Part shown: piece by piece, positions 38,334-50,630 of the stretch
How the letters are laid out: every line of letters starts with the position of its first letter
Numbering within the stretch: position 1 is the first letter of the stretch
Assembly (NCBI GenBank): GCA_030544215.1
Contig: JARZZO010000002.1
Span: 81,661,150-81,725,149, forward strand
Reading direction: 5' to 3'
Source of the DNA: Zantedeschia hybrid cultivar
Taxonomy: Eukaryota > Streptophyta > Magnoliopsida > Alismatales > Araceae
DNA length: 64,000 bases
The notes under the pieces: generated by a model
What the model was told of the DNA's origin: nothing
Database searches by the model: none
What the model saw: the letters and a program-made list of their open reading frames with translations, nothing else
Made by a program: the position numbers and the translations under genes

Positions 38334-39421
38334 TAAATTTTTTTCTTGTTTTTTGGACTGACTGCAGCATATAATTTTCGTTAAAAACCTTTTTATGGTC
38401 TTTGATGAGTCAAACTGATCAGTTGGCATTTATTGGTCAACATGACTCCCGTACCTATCATTCTATGATCTAGTAGACATTTTTACTGTGCCTTAAGACT
38501 TCAAATGAACACTAAATATATATTTCTTCAAAACATTTGTTTTATTTTAGCATTCAGCATATTTCGATTGTATCTATTAAAGAAATCTTATCATATCATA
38601 CTTTTTATCATCGTATTTGTCACACTTATACTGTACTCCTTAAACTATTCTCTTATAGGCTCACTTTAATAGTGGACCAAGGCCTCAAATAGCCTCATTA
38701 TTCTCCTAGGTTGTGCCTACATACCCCTTTATATCTCAACCATCCATATCCAACTTGACACTGATGATAGAGCGAGTGGTACAGGGAGGCTTTTCTTTTC
38801 TTTTTCTGTTGGTTGGATTATAGAATAGTACATAGAGTAAGAGTGGGACAATCTATTTATGAGTAATAAGTAGGGTGCGGTCGTAAAATAAATGTTTCAC
38901 CCAACCAAACTTAAATTGGGAAGAAAAGCTGACACACAATTTAGAGTAATATTTGGCATAGTGTAGTAAATTGAGTCATCTTGTAATGTAAGATGTAACC
39001 GGTCCAGATGCACATGGCACATGGATTGACTAACTTTTTTCACAGTTAGACCAACCAATTATTAAACACAAGTGCATAATTCTGAATATGACAAATACAC
39101 GTAAACATAGCAAATATTTCGTGGACATGACGGATACTTGTCATGTCTCATGTTCGAAAAATATTTATTCTGTCTATAAATCTATACACTTATATGTAGG
39201 AATGATAAATATTTTTAAACATGATAAATATTATTTGTTATATTTTTACAAAATATTCGTCACATTTAAAAATTTATATACAAATATATAGAGATGATAA
39301 ATATTTTTTAAATATGATAAATAATTCGTAGATATGACAAATAATATTTATCTTGTTCACTAAATATTTATCACATCCAGACATCATCTGTATCTATATT
39401 TAATATTTGTCTGGTCATTCG

Positions 39422-39429
39422 TATAAAAG
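39422..39429 (+). promoter_or_regulatory. TATA box of VTE4
   Basis: TATAAAAG stands about 150 bases before the chosen start codon at 39573, predicting a leader of roughly 110-120 bases. Sequence upstream (39060-39380) is AT-rich with a degenerate repeated GATAAATATT-like word and no clear further promoter element. Confidence 0.6.
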
Positions 39430-39572
39430 TTACTTAACTTATGCACAGTACGACCAATGTTTTCTTACATTGCAACAAGGGCAGCAAAGCGTTACTCCAC
39501 AATTTATTTGGCGCGTGGGGATCGGTTCCTCCGGCCCGACGGCCTCTTCCATCCATTCCTCGCGGACCAATC

Positions 39573-42500
39573 ATGGGGTCCCTGTTGCACACGTGGGAGG
39601 CGCCCCTTCGCCCGCTCCCCCACGCCCGCCGCCGCCACCTCCCCCGCGTGACGGCGCTCCCGACCACCCGGCGCAGCCGACCGGCCGCGGCCATGGCCGC
39701 GGTGTCGGATCTGAGGAAGGGGATCGCCGAGTTCTACGACGCCTCGTCCGGGGCGTGGGAAGGCGTGTGGGGCGACCACATGCACCACGGCTTCTACGAC
39801 CCCGGGGCGGCGGCGCCGTCGGCTGGCGACCACCGCGCCGCCCAGGTCCGCATGGTGGAGGAGGCCCTCCGCTTCGCCGGCGTCCCCGGTATCCCCCGCC
39901 GCCGCTTCTCACCTCCTCCTCCTCCTCTATTTAACAAACATCTTCCCTTTTCAGCTTTCACATCCGTCTTCTTTCCTCATCGTGTCAGAAAACGTCTTTT
40001 TATTGTAAGGTTTCTCTCTTTCTGGTAAGATCACATGGATGCCCATTACTGTTTTGTTTAAGAAAAAACCTTTTTTTTCCTAATTTTTTCTTCTTCTGGA
40101 TCAGTAGATCTGATAGAAGTGAATCACGGCGACTCACCAGACTAGACTAGGGGGGCACTGCGTACTATTTTTGTCTCATTTGTTACTTGAGAGAGAGAGA
40201 GAGAGATTGGGAGAGGAGGGACTGCGTACATTGTTTGTTTGCTCATTTGTTACATGAGAGAGAGGGAGAGAGAGAGATTAGGAGGGGGGGCTACATACTA
40301 TTTGTGTTTCCTCGTTTGTTACTTGAGAGAGAGAGATTGGGAGAGAGGGAACTTTGTACTATTTTTGTGTGCTCATTTGTTACATAAGAGAGAGAGATAT
40401 TGTGGGGGGATTGTTTATTTTTTGAATTTTTTTAGGTAAGTTTTGTTATGCCGTACATGACTGTACAATTTGATTTAGATCTAACGATCCTAAAAAAATT
40501 AAAAAAACAAAATCGAGCTCAAATGGAAAGTAAAAAAAATGTTGTTCATTTGGGTTCAATTTACTGACTGCTCATTTGAATTTAGTTTTGGATTTTTCAG
40601 ATTTGTATTATACGATCATGTGTCGAATTGGGGCTCACTTAATTTTTTTAAAATATTTTTTAATTTTAAAAATATCGGCACTGGCTGCTGGTGGAGCAAC
40701 TACTATTTTTGTTTTTGTTGTCATCTTGTTAATTGCCTAAATCGGATTTTATGTGAAAGTGATGTGCACCTTAAACTATATATGTCTAGAGAGAGAGAGA
40801 GAGAGAATGAGGAAGATGGCTGCATACTAATTTGTTTGTTGCTCATTTGTTGGCTTCTTAATTGCCTAAATTGGATATCATGTGATAGTGATGTTCAGCT
40901 AATACATAGTGCTGCTTTTTTGGTTGATTAAAGGGTTGAGTTGATTAATAAGGTCTTGATATGTGCAGATGATCTTCAGAAGAGACCCAAGAGCATTGTT
41001 GATGTTGGATGTGGGATTGGAGGGAGCTCAAGGTACCTGGCCAAGAAGTATGGGGCCAAGTGCCAGGGCATCACCCTCAGCCCTGTCCAATCTGAAAGAG
41101 CTCAGGCACTTGCTGCTGCTGAGGGTCTGGCTGATAGAGTATGTGAAGCTACCTTGATCTGTTCCTCTCTTCTTTCTCCTGTAGATGTGGTTCCATGTTT
41201 GGCTTTTCTGCCTAGGCAAACAATCATCCAAACAACAAGCATGGATTCACAGAAGATGATCAATGAGTGTGGCGTTTCCAGTGCCATGGGAGCCAAGACA
41301 TGATTGAGCATATTGGACACTAGTGGGTTTCTCCTAATGTGCAGCATACATTTGTTTGGTTACAGGCGTCTTTCCAAGTTGCGGATGCTTTGGAACAGCC
41401 ATTTCCTGATGGTCAGTTTGACCTAGTGTGGTCTATGGAGAGTGGTGAGCACATGCCTGACAAAAGAAAGGTATTCATTCACCTCCAAATCCATGAGTAT
41501 GTATACTTGTCTTCACCGGTGCAGTTGGAACATTGATCTAGCAGGACTTAATTACGTGCCAAACATGGAGATACTGATGGAGATTGCTTTAAGAAAGGTG
41601 ATTCAGTGAGTTCGACTACACTATGCGGTCGAGCACTACAGTCAGATAACTTCTTTTACTTACCCTGTAATAAAATAAAAAAAAGTCTCCTCATGGTGGC
41701 GCTTAATCATATGGTGCGGTCGAACCTACTGTATGGGCCTCTTGCTTTAATCTCCTGTTGTCCATGCATTTGATAACACCAAATTTGTACCATGGAAGCC
41801 CATAAGCTCCATTAATTTCTTTCTTTGTGCTGCTGTTTGTGTGATGTTGGCTTCTTTTAATTTCTTGCCAGTTTGTGAGTGAACTGGCGCGGGTGGCGGC
41901 GCCTGGGGGTTCCATCATAATTGTGACATGGTGCCACCGAGACCTGCTGCCCTCCGAGACCTCGCTGCGTCCCGATGAAGCGAGTCTCCTGAAGAGGATC
42001 TGCGATGCTTACTATCTCCCAGCATGGTGCTCCGCTACTGATTATGTGAAGATTGCCGAGTCTCTTTCGCTTCAGGTGTGCATACGTATCATAGCCCAAA
42101 TCTATTGGAATTATCTGAATGAGTACTATTTCGACTTGTGACTGTAAGTGGCAGATCTAGAAATTTTGTCCAGTGGGGTCATTCGGACATTAGGTCAAGC
42201 ATAGTTAGGTCAGTGAAGTCTTGAACTAGGTCATATAAGGTCCTAAGTTGTACTAGTGAGGTCCTAGACTGGATCAGTAAGATCCCAGGCTAGACTGTTT
42301 TGAATTGAGCCAATAAATTTGACAAAATTCAGTGGAGTCCCGGGACCCCACTGGATCAATGCTAGATCTGCCAATAACGTGGATGGAGTTAGCTCGAGTT
42401 GGGGTCAATCTTATAAGCCTAATTCATGAAGAGGGAATGTCGATCTAACTTTGGATTTAACCATCTTCAAGGTCACTATAGCGGAACACTTTCTAATTAG

Positions 42501-43415
42501 CTTAATTAGGTTCTATCCTGCGTCGAAAGTACTTGATCTAATACGAGTTAGCCATAACTTAAAGCTCTAGACATTAGATGATTCGTATTGTATTAGACAT
42601 AAATGCATATATTTTTCCATTCTGTAAGGTTGGGCTGACTTGGACTGATCTGACCGGACCCGATGTTGGTTTGGGATGAACAAGTGTCTAACTAGCCCAA
42701 ACTCAGCTCAACCTGCGACCTTAAATTGTTTCAAATGACCCCACCCAACTTGAATGTATTTAGATTTTTTTTTTCCCCTTAGTTGCATGAAACATTAGAT
42801 TTTATAAGTTTTAGTGTAGGAGCCGAGTCTATGTCACATTGTCACAGCATACGTGATATGTATAGTTTTATGTGCGTGAGAATCAAGGATGGCAGTATCG
42901 GTACCGGTATCGGTATCGGAAGATACTGATATTGATACGTATCGGTATCGGTCATATCGGCCAATATTGGCCGGTATCGAGTCTATTTTGGCCCAGTACC
43001 GTATCGGCCGATACTGCCAACCATGGTAAGAATGGATTGGATAAGATGCAGGAGATGTGTATAGACTTTGTAGAACTCACTTTCGAATCCTCTGCTTGCC
43101 CCAGGATATCAAGACAGCTGACTGGTCGGAGAATGTGGCGCCATTTTGGCCAGCTGTGGTAAGGTCTGCCTTGACATGGCAGGGCTTCACATCACTTCTC
43201 CGCAGTGGTAAGTTCTTCATACACACAGGCATGTTCAACTTTTTCATGTCTTAGTTCATGTGAATAATCCTAATTCCCACATGGTTTTATTGGTTACGGC
43301 TGGCACAGGATGGAAGACGATAAGAGGAGCACTTGTGATGCCATTGATGATTGAAGGATATAAGAAGAATCTAATCAAGTTTGCCATCATCACTTGCCGC
43401 AAGCCAGGAATGTGA
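39573..43415 (+). CDS. VTE4: Gamma-tocopherol C-methyltransferase (VTE4), complete, six exons
   Basis: The enzyme transfers a methyl group from S-adenosylmethionine to gamma- or delta-tocopherol, making alpha- or beta-tocopherol (vitamin E) in the plastid. Exons are 39573-39888, 40969-41138, 41366-41470, 41872-42075, 43105-43207 and 43309-43415 (TGA at 43413); all junctions are GT-AG and phases close exactly, giving 1005 bases and 334 residues, near the usual family length of about 350. Residues 1-40 are rich in Arg, Pro, Ala and Leu and nearly free of acidic residues, as in a chloroplast transit peptide. MAAVSDLRKGIAEFYDASSG starts the conserved part. SAM-binding motif I is VDVGCGIGG (residues 116-124); FDLVWSMESGEHMPD (180-194) and APGGSIIIVTW follow. 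The ATG at 39573 is chosen because an upstream in-frame ATG at 39441 is only 12 bases after the TATA box. Introns 1 and 4 contain MITEs. Confidence 0.93.
40430..40710. mobile_element. Diverged MITE of the same family in VTE4 intron 1
   Basis: TTGATTTAGATCTAACGATC, AAAATCGAGCTCAAATGGAA and an inverted counterpart (TTCATTTGGGTTCAATTTAC) give the family pattern. The right end GAGCAACTACT resembles the terminal word. Boundaries are approximate. It ends about 260 bases before VTE4 exon 2. Confidence 0.5.
42149..42373. mobile_element. 225-bp terminal-inverted-repeat element in VTE4 intron 4
   Basis: The left tip TGGCAGATCTAG continues to CCAGTGGGGTC; the right tip is the reverse complement with the same CCAGTGGGGTC. 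The interior repeats AGGTC(A/C) words. It starts 74 bases after VTE4 exon 4. No target duplication resolved. Confidence 0.7.
42884..43025. mobile_element. Small non-autonomous hAT element in VTE4 intron 4
   Basis: 142 bp with flanks GTGAGAAT (42876-42883) and GTAAGAAT (43026-43033), an 8-bp target duplication with one change. Ends are CAAGGATGGCAGTATCGG (left) and CATGGTTGGCAGTATCGG (right, reverse strand). The interior is GGTATCG-type words, the counterpart of the GGTACCG words of the copy at 4735. It ends 79 bases before the acceptor of VTE4 exon 5. Confidence 0.88.
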
Positions 43416-43669
43416 GAGCAGTGGCTCTTGGGCCTTGGCTCTAGCGAGGTGGCTAAGGCTAGTTAAAATCTGAAGCATGGGGCCGTTTGTTTTTTGTTTT
43501 TTTTCTGCCCTTGAAATTGGTATGCATGCATGTGGACTATTTGAATTGATGAACTGCTGGGGGGTGATCACTATTTGTTACTGGATCTGGATATCTGTTA
43601 AGTGAAGCACATATTTTTTTGTTATAAGAATTACTTGATGCAGCGTAACCAGCTGTCAGCATTTTTAAT

Positions 43670-43926
43670 TAAAAAATGACTTTTTTTTTGCTGGGCCCTA
43701 ATATGCTTTACATGACAATCTGATCTTCGATCGGATGACCTGAAAAAAAAAAAGATAAAAAATCAAAGATCAACCTCAAATGAACAGTGAAAAACTGTCT
43801 CATCAGAGATTAGATTCGGTCATGTAGGTCGAGTTAGGGGCTACCAAAAAAATTCAAAAAAAATTAACAGTCAAAGTAAGATAGTGACTGGAACATTTTC
43901 TTCAACTATTATGATGTAGTGATGTT
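43670..43926. mobile_element. Diverged MITE of the same family, 255 bp after VTE4
   Basis: About 257 bp with possible target copies ATTTTTAAT (43661-43669) and ATTTTTAAC (43927-43935). The ends are poorly conserved, but the core CTGATCTTCGATCGGATGAC and AAATGAACAGTGAAAAA is clear. Starts 255 bases after the VTE4 stop codon. Confidence 0.55.
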
Positions 43927-44480
43927 ATTTTTAACAATATAAGGATAAGGTAGATAAATCTATAACTAAACTCTTAAGAAAGTTGTTCTTATAAATATCC
44001 CAATAGGAATCTATGACATACACATTAATATATAAAATACTCTGCTCAAAGTCAATTTTATACTTAATAAATGACAACAAATCTAACCAAGATTACGATA
44101 CCTTAATTAGGCGTGTTCATAGTTCGGTTTGATTTAGTTTATAGATTTTTTTTTTTTCAAATCAAACCCAATCGAGTGAGTGATAGAAATCGAACCAAAC
44201 GGAACCACGGAAGTACGATTTAACTCGGTTTGATTTGGTTTAAACTGCCAGCCACAATTAATGCCTGAGCCAATTCATGCAGGTGAGCTAGGGATTTAGG
44301 GAAGCTTTTATTGACTTCCTCATGTCCCAGCTTTTTTCTTTTAGGCATTGTTGGACTAAACGCTGAAGACGAACACGCATGCACTCCATTGCAGTTGTGC
44401 GAGGCAGGGTTTAGCTATCTTTTAGTCCCACCATATTGGGGAGCTAAAAATATACCACACCAGGCATTCTATAATAAAAG

Positions 44481-44769
44481 AAGAAATACAGTTCAAAATT
44501 TTGAAATTTTGTTACAGTCGGTCCACCATGTTTGATATGTTCGTATAATTTGATCTCCGATCAGATAACTTAAAAAATTCTAAAAAAATAAAAAACCAAA
44601 TCCCAAAAAAGCCCTTAATGGACGAAGTTCAATAAAATGGGACTCAGTTATTTATTTTTTAGAATTTTATGAGTAGTTCAATTGGAAATCGTTGTATAGA
44701 CATGTTAGGCATGGTGGATCAGACTTTTAAATTTTTTTTTTATTTTTGGCAGTGCGGCAAATATTATTC
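44481..44769. mobile_element. Foldback MITE with 9-bp target duplication
   Basis: 289 bp flanked by exact TAATAAAAG (44472-44480, 44770-44778). The right end, reverse strand, is GAATAATATTTGCCGCAC, a diverged GAGTAATACTTGCTGC; the left end AAGAAATAC is more decayed. GATCTCCGATCAGATAAC is present inside, as in other copies. Confidence 0.82.
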
Positions 44770-45233
44770 TAATAAAAGAAGATGCAGCCTGGCAGCCTCA
44801 TCTTTTGCTTTGCAGTGGGCAGGCACATCATCATGGGCCTGATAACTGCAATCCAGTGGAGAACCCTGTAGCCACTTGATCATAGGCCTTGGCCCAAAAC
44901 AAAATAAGAAATGAAGGCAATGTTAAAAAAATTGGTTTCAACGGTTTGATTTGATTTCTGTGGTTGGAGACTTTGGACTTTTCCTGCGCAGCTAGGTGGA
45001 GGATGAAGAAGGCCCCCTTCCCCCTTCCAGGAGGAGCCCGAGCCATCAGTAAGATACCTTCTTAAGCAAGCTCAACAGAGAGCTTAGTTGATTTATAACT
45101 TATCTTTCATCTTTCTTCTCTTTTTTGTTTGTTTTGATAAAGATATTGATGAGGCAGAATCCGATTCGGCCCATTAAAACAAGTCTAAACCCAATTCAGC
45201 CCAGCAGCAGCAATAGAAGGCTTTCAAGAAGTC

Positions 45234-45400
45234 TTCGGCCCATCAGCGGCCCAACAGCCTTCGGCCCGTAAGCGGCACAATCGCCCTCGGCCCAGCAGGC
45301 TTCGACCCATCAGCGGTCCAACAGCCTTCGGCCCATAAGCGGCACAGTAGCCCTCGGCCCAGCAAGCTTCGGCCCATCAGCGACCCAACCCCCTTCGGCC
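45234..45400 (+). repeat. 67-bp tandem repeat in the U3 region of the solo LTR
   Basis: TTCGGCCCATCAGCGG-type units start at 45234, 45301 and 45368, an exact period of 67 bases, about 2.5 copies with few substitutions. Each unit also contains TTCGGCCCATAAGCGGCAC, so a half-unit similarity exists. Tandem U3 repeats are often LTR enhancers. Confidence 0.85.
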
Positions 45401-45514
45401 CAACAGCCGTGTTCGGCCCACTCCGGTGGAGGACTAGGCACTATGGCGGTTTACCAATAAGCCCGGAACATAGTTCTATATCGGCTTTCACCGTTAACCA
45501 TCCTCTATCCTCCG

Positions 45515-45524
45515 CTATAAATAC
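45515..45524 (+). promoter_or_regulatory. TATA box of the solo LTR
   Basis: CTATAAATAC lies in the middle of the LTR after the tandem repeats, the normal position for the retrotransposon promoter, and fixes its orientation as plus. Confidence 0.6.
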
Positions 45525-46616
45525 ACCGCTATTTATTGCCAAAGGTATGCCTCCGAGACCCTCAAGGACCATAGTCCAAAAAGCATTAAAGCTACTCTTT
45601 GTCTTCTGAATCGAATCATCTTCAGAAGCTAACTTAACCGTCGGAGGGGGTTCCTCAGAGCCGAAGCCCGGGACTCCTGCTGACCGGTTCCTTCTTCTTT
45701 CCCTCCTGTAGGGGCTCGGTTCGAATCATCGCCGACCTTCCCGAGTCGGTCTCGGCCGTCGACCTCGGACTCCTCTCTCCGGTCTCGACGCCGTGCGCCG
45801 GCTGCCCCTCGACCGAGGGAGATTCGGTTCCGCGCTGCCCGCCCGTCAGCCGAAGGAACCTCGGCCCCACCTTCCGGAGACAAGCCAGCCTCCGACCAAG
45901 CGACTCTCGGCCTCGGATCCTCAACCGCGTCTCAGCCTCCGTCGCCTTCCGGATCCCTGTCGGGCCTCTTACACCGATCTGACCCAGCTCCGGATCCAGA
46001 ATTTCGGATTCTAACTTCGGAATCCGGTCGTGATAGCTTCGGCTACATCAGATATCAATCAATTCTAATTCTTTCTTTTTCTATCGGTTCTTTTCTGATT
46101 GTGATGTAGAACTATAATTGTGCATGCGTGTAAAGAACTCAAACGTTAAGAAAGTATGAGAATACGATACGATAACAACCAAATCAAAATTTCGGTTTAG
46201 TTTGACTTTTCAGTTTGGACTGAATAGTAAACATCCCTAACCTGAACTCTCCACTTGGACCTCGTAGACAACAAGAGCTCATACTAATAACAGTCAAGAT
46301 CAGAAACAACTGTCCTTTTCCATACGAATAATGATGCTAATAGAACGGGAGAGCTTCTCCACTTTTCTTAGCCAGCTGATGTTGGTGAATAGGATAAAAC
46401 GATTTAAAACTATGTATCTATTAAGCCAGTTGATTGCAAAAACACTATCCGGACAAGCGTCCAATAAATTGACCGACCATTCAAGTTATTGGTTACATTA
46501 ACTTCCCTACAACAGAGCAGCCTTTAGCATACTACTAGTAAGGTACAACCGCGAAGAGAAGTGATCTAAACAACCTCCCTGTCCTGTCGTGCTAAAGTGT
46601 TTGGCTAATAATTAAA

Positions 46617-47097
46617 GGGCAATACTTGCTGCAATGCTCCTGCGTGCTGTAAGTAGGGATATTGCGGTGGATAATGAAAAAAAATAAAATCTAAATCTGC
46701 ATCAAGGTGTCTTAACCGTCTTTACAATGTAATGTCCGATCAGACAATAAAAAAAAACTGAAAAATCAAAATTCGAGCTCCAACGAACAGAGAAAAGTTT
46801 TCACTGAAGTTTGATTCTTAATTTGCAGTTTTTTTTTTAGTCGTCCAGTTTTTACTGTTCATTGGAATCCGATTTTAATTTTTCAAATTTTTTAAATCAT
46901 CCGATCAGATATTGCACTGTACTTTTTACTGTTCATTAGAACTTGATTTTTTATTTTTCAGATTTTTTTGGATCATCCGGTCGAACATGGCACTGTACAG
47001 ACGGTTAGGACACCTCGTGGCGGACCTAGAATTTTTTTTTAAAAAAAAATATTTACCCAGCAATGCCCAGGCAGAGATATTATAGCAAGTATTACTC
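46617..47097. mobile_element. Foldback MITE with 9-bp target duplication (GAGTAATACTTGCTGC family)
   Basis: 481 bp flanked by an exact 9-bp repeat ATAATTAAA (46608-46616, 47098-47106). Ends are GGGCAATACTTGCTGC (left) and GAGTAATACTTGCT (right, reverse strand). The interior repeats, in both orientations, words like CGATCAGA, TTTACTGTTCATTGGA and AAAAATT, so much of it could fold back. A 9-bp duplication points to Mutator-like mobilisation. Confidence 0.88.
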
Positions 47098-47106
47098 ATA
47101 ATTAAA

Positions 47107-47696
47107 TCACGTTGCTGATCCACTTTACCTGGAAGGAAGGAGGAAAAGCAAACGGGGTAAAAAGGGTTAGGGGAATAAAGCGCCGTCCTTTGTGTTGTGT
47201 ACGGGTTTCTCTTTTCCTTTAGACTATGATAAACCTCGGAAATAGGTGTCGACCGACATACCCTTGGAAACCTTCCCGCATAATTAGCACGGTTTGCCGC
47301 AATGCAAACATTTCATCGATCTCTGTTGCACAAACCATGGTGAAATTTAGGCATCGATAATGTCATGGTAGAATTTGAAAAAACACAGTAATAAATGACT
47401 TGTAGGCCTCAATTTCCCAGGATGCCTAGAAACCATCGCATCAAGTGGCACTGGTTCATGACTTGCCCTCTTTTTGAATTTAACTTACTTTTGTACTGTG
47501 GAAGGCATTCCCCGAAAGATCCACATTCGAAACAGAACCATACAACTATAGACAAGCGCCTAAGCAAGCAAATATTCATACCAAAACTATACAAGCATCA
47601 ACAAATTTCTACGCGAAAACACTGCCAGTGTGGAAACAAAAAAAAAAAAAGAGGGAAGAAGCCAAAACAAAAATAAGCACTATCCTTCAAAAATTC
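47107..47696 (-). other. Probable 3' untranslated and flanking region of the coiled-coil gene
   Basis: On the minus strand this follows the TAA at 47697. A poly-A run on the plus strand (47638-47650) appears as a T-rich tract in the transcript. No clear polyadenylation signal was chosen. Confidence 0.4.
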
Positions 47697-50590
47697 TTAC
47701 AAGATATTTGGAACTTGAGAAGCAAGTCTCAGCTGCAACTCTTTTACCTTGGTGCAGAGTTCTGCTTTCTGCTCCTTGTAGCTCTGAAGCAAGAACTCTT
47801 TACCTTCAATCACTTCTTTTAACTCTCCAACTTCCATCTTCAACATCTCAACCCTCTCCAAATCTCTTCCCTTCTCGGGTCCAGCACAGTTCGACTCTAA
47901 GACATTATCAGCATATCCATTGGCATAACCATTTGCATGTCCATTTACAATATCTGAATGCCGGTTTTGGGATATCACAGGCTTCCTTGGAGAGCCTATA
48001 TCTGAAACACAGTGATCGGCAATAGCCTTCCTTAGCCGCTGGATCTCTCTCTCTGAATCAAAGAGGTCTCTGTTTGCACAATCGAGCTGAGACTGCAAAT
48101 TTGCTGATTGGGCCATCTGAGCAGTAAGTGATTTCTGGAGGTCTGTAATTTGCGTCTGCATTTCCAGGATCATTTCATCTCGTCTCTTGAGTTGCCGGCG
48201 CAACTTCTGTATCACCTCCCGCTTGTTGAAAATGTCAGATCCAGATTCAGAGACGCATGGAGAATCCGAAGTGTTTGAATGATGGAATGGCTTTGGTGGA
48301 AGTTCAAGACGTTCAGGAGATGAAGCCCACATCACACCACCATTGTCCTTGTTAGACTCGGTTACTGATATTGCCACCAATGGAAGATCAGGGTCACCTT
48401 CCTTTGACATTGGACTCATAGGTGCATGCTTCATATCAGCTCTACCTTCTGCCATCCCTGTTCAAGATAAAACAAGATTTTGAGTGCCATTACAAAAGTC
48501 AAATGCACCATTCTAAAGAAATCAATTTAATATGTTCGAGAAAAGCACATGTGCAATTGTATTACCTTAATAACTTAACCTCATGAAAACTAAATGTTAG
48601 CAATCAATACAGTTCCTCATGTTTTACCCAGCAGCAAGATTACAGGCAAATCTACAGATTACACTCAAATAATTGTGCACACATGAAGCAGGGTTGGTGC
48701 AACAATAATGTAGTGGTTGGTGGTACTCCTGGTCGCCTGGTGGGGCTGAAAGAAAATCTTGATATGGAATTGGCTTGGTATGCATGTCATTTCTTGCTTT
48801 TTGGTAGGTTGGCTCAAAAATTTGGGGCCAATGCAGCATGATAGTATTGCCTAACTTTTTTTTTTCTTGTTAAGGGTGTTTAAAATATGCTGGGGATATG
48901 TAGTATGGTTTGAATGTTGAGCAACATGTGCCATGGACCAGGTGAACTAAGGTCGGTGCACATAAAAGGTCTGTAATACAACTGGGTTCAAAAGAAATCT
49001 CAATATAATAGTGATTTCTTGCTTTTCACAAGCTGGTTCAAGCATTCTTGGGATAATGTAGGATGATACATACATTGAGCAAAGAGTGACCACGGACTAG
49101 GTGAACTTGCAAAAGGCTTCAAAGTCAATGACCTAAACCAAATAATTTGCCCTGTTTGTACCGGGTAGTAAGGGGGTAGGGAGGGATCCCAGGTCCGAAC
49201 GTGGCATGGTGGGTTTCCTTTTTAATTTATATGAACTGCCCTTGCACTGAAGCAGGGACCTTTAAAAAATGTTTTTCACATGTTCCAAGAAATGTTTATA
49301 AGCTAGATTGCCAAAACAAGGCATCAAACATTACTGATCTATGTTGATGTTCTAGTACATCCCTGATATCCCTTAGTTGCATATTAGAACATGCCATGGT
49401 ATTGGTAAAGAGCTAGTGCAGTCTCATTTAGTGCCAGATTATGCCATGACCAGTGTGTTGATGCATGTGTCTAGGCATGCCTAAGTCGCTCAAGTAAACA
49501 CCTCAGAAATGTGAAGACACGTAGGCCACAACATTTCTCTGACTGCACTCCTTCAAAGTGATATCTTTGTTATGGCTGATAGCCCAGAGATCAAATTTAG
49601 TGGATAAAAGTCTAGCACATGAAATCGAGACCACTTTTTTTTTTTTGTGTGGGAGGGGTGGGGAGATGTACTTGCGTCTTCATTGCTCTTATTCAAGAGG
49701 AAGGTGTGAAAATCAGAAAATCCAAAATAGGTGTTTGTGATCGCATTTAAAGTTCTACAGTACAGGGCTCCGAGGATAATTAAGTTGGATAATTCAACTT
49801 TGAAAAGGGCTTGGAATAGTGAAAGAGAATGAATCTTTCAAAGCTCTATTCACGCCGCTAGAACTGTGGGTCATGTGGTACAGGATGTCTCCCAGCATCT
49901 TATGCCATAATCTTCCCATCTTTGCCATAATTTTCCCAGCAAGTATTGTTGTATCTTCATTCCATTTAGAAAGTGGTGCGGGGTGCCCGAAGAATGAGGT
50001 TGATGTTATCAAGGTTGTCCAAGTCTATAGCTCATTTTGAATTAACCTTAAAATACCTTGGGGTAACATGCTGACTTAGTAGGAAACTAGAACGACTGAG
50101 TTTGGACTCATCCAAGGTGTCAAAGTTTCGAAAGTTTTTTGATGAAGCCAAACGATCTCGATCTTAACTGAAGTGTAAATCCCAGTTATTCAGATATGCC
50201 ATGATAGTATCAAGATGCAGAATCTGAAGATTGAGTGGATTTCAGAAATTCTGCGATAAATAAAAAAAATGCAAACCATGAATGTGATAAGAGCTGTGAG
50301 GTGAGGTTTATAATTCACAAATAGTGGAGTGCATGGGCACACAATGCTGAGTTGATGACAAGCCTTCATTCTTATGATCAAGATTATTTGAAAATTTTCA
50401 TCTTTATGGGGTGTTGGATAGAGGGCTGTCAGCGCGCCAGGCTGGCTTGTGGGTTCTTGTGCTGGGCTAACAGCGGGATGCAGTTTGGGCCACAAACATC
50501 AGCCCGCTGGCCAACGTTTGGCCACACATGGACAGCCCACGGGCTTTCAAAGAAACAGCGGGCCAGGCCCACGAGCTCGCGAGGCCCGCC

Positions 50591-50630
<40 letters not shown>

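Larger units (their letters stand above)
45147..46050 (+). mobile_element. Solo LTR (904 bp) of an LTR retrotransposon
   Basis: The segment starts TGATG and ends CATCA and is flanked by the 5-bp direct repeat GATAT (45142-45146 and 46051-46055). It has a U3-like part with tandem repeats, a TATA box (CTATAAATAC at 45515-45524) and a GC-rich downstream half. No primer site, polypurine tract or gag-pol coding sequence is adjacent, so recombination between two LTRs has removed the interior. The orientation follows the TATA box. It is far more GC-rich than its surroundings. Superfamily (Ty3 or Ty1) cannot be decided from an LTR alone. Confidence 0.88.

Noticed and set aside
39441..39572. Upstream in-frame ATG at 39441 as the VTE4 start
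   Set aside because: It lies 12 bases after the TATA box, before the expected transcription start, and would put a non-plastid-like extension ahead of the transit peptide.
39407..39934. Pro/Gly/Arg-rich ORFs in other frames over VTE4 exon 1
   Set aside because: GC-bias shadows of the transit-peptide exon. They run through the exon 1 donor without conserved motifs.
45234..45400. CRISPR-like array
   Set aside because: The repeats are directly tandem with a 67-base period and no unique spacers, and lie in an LTR of a plant genome.
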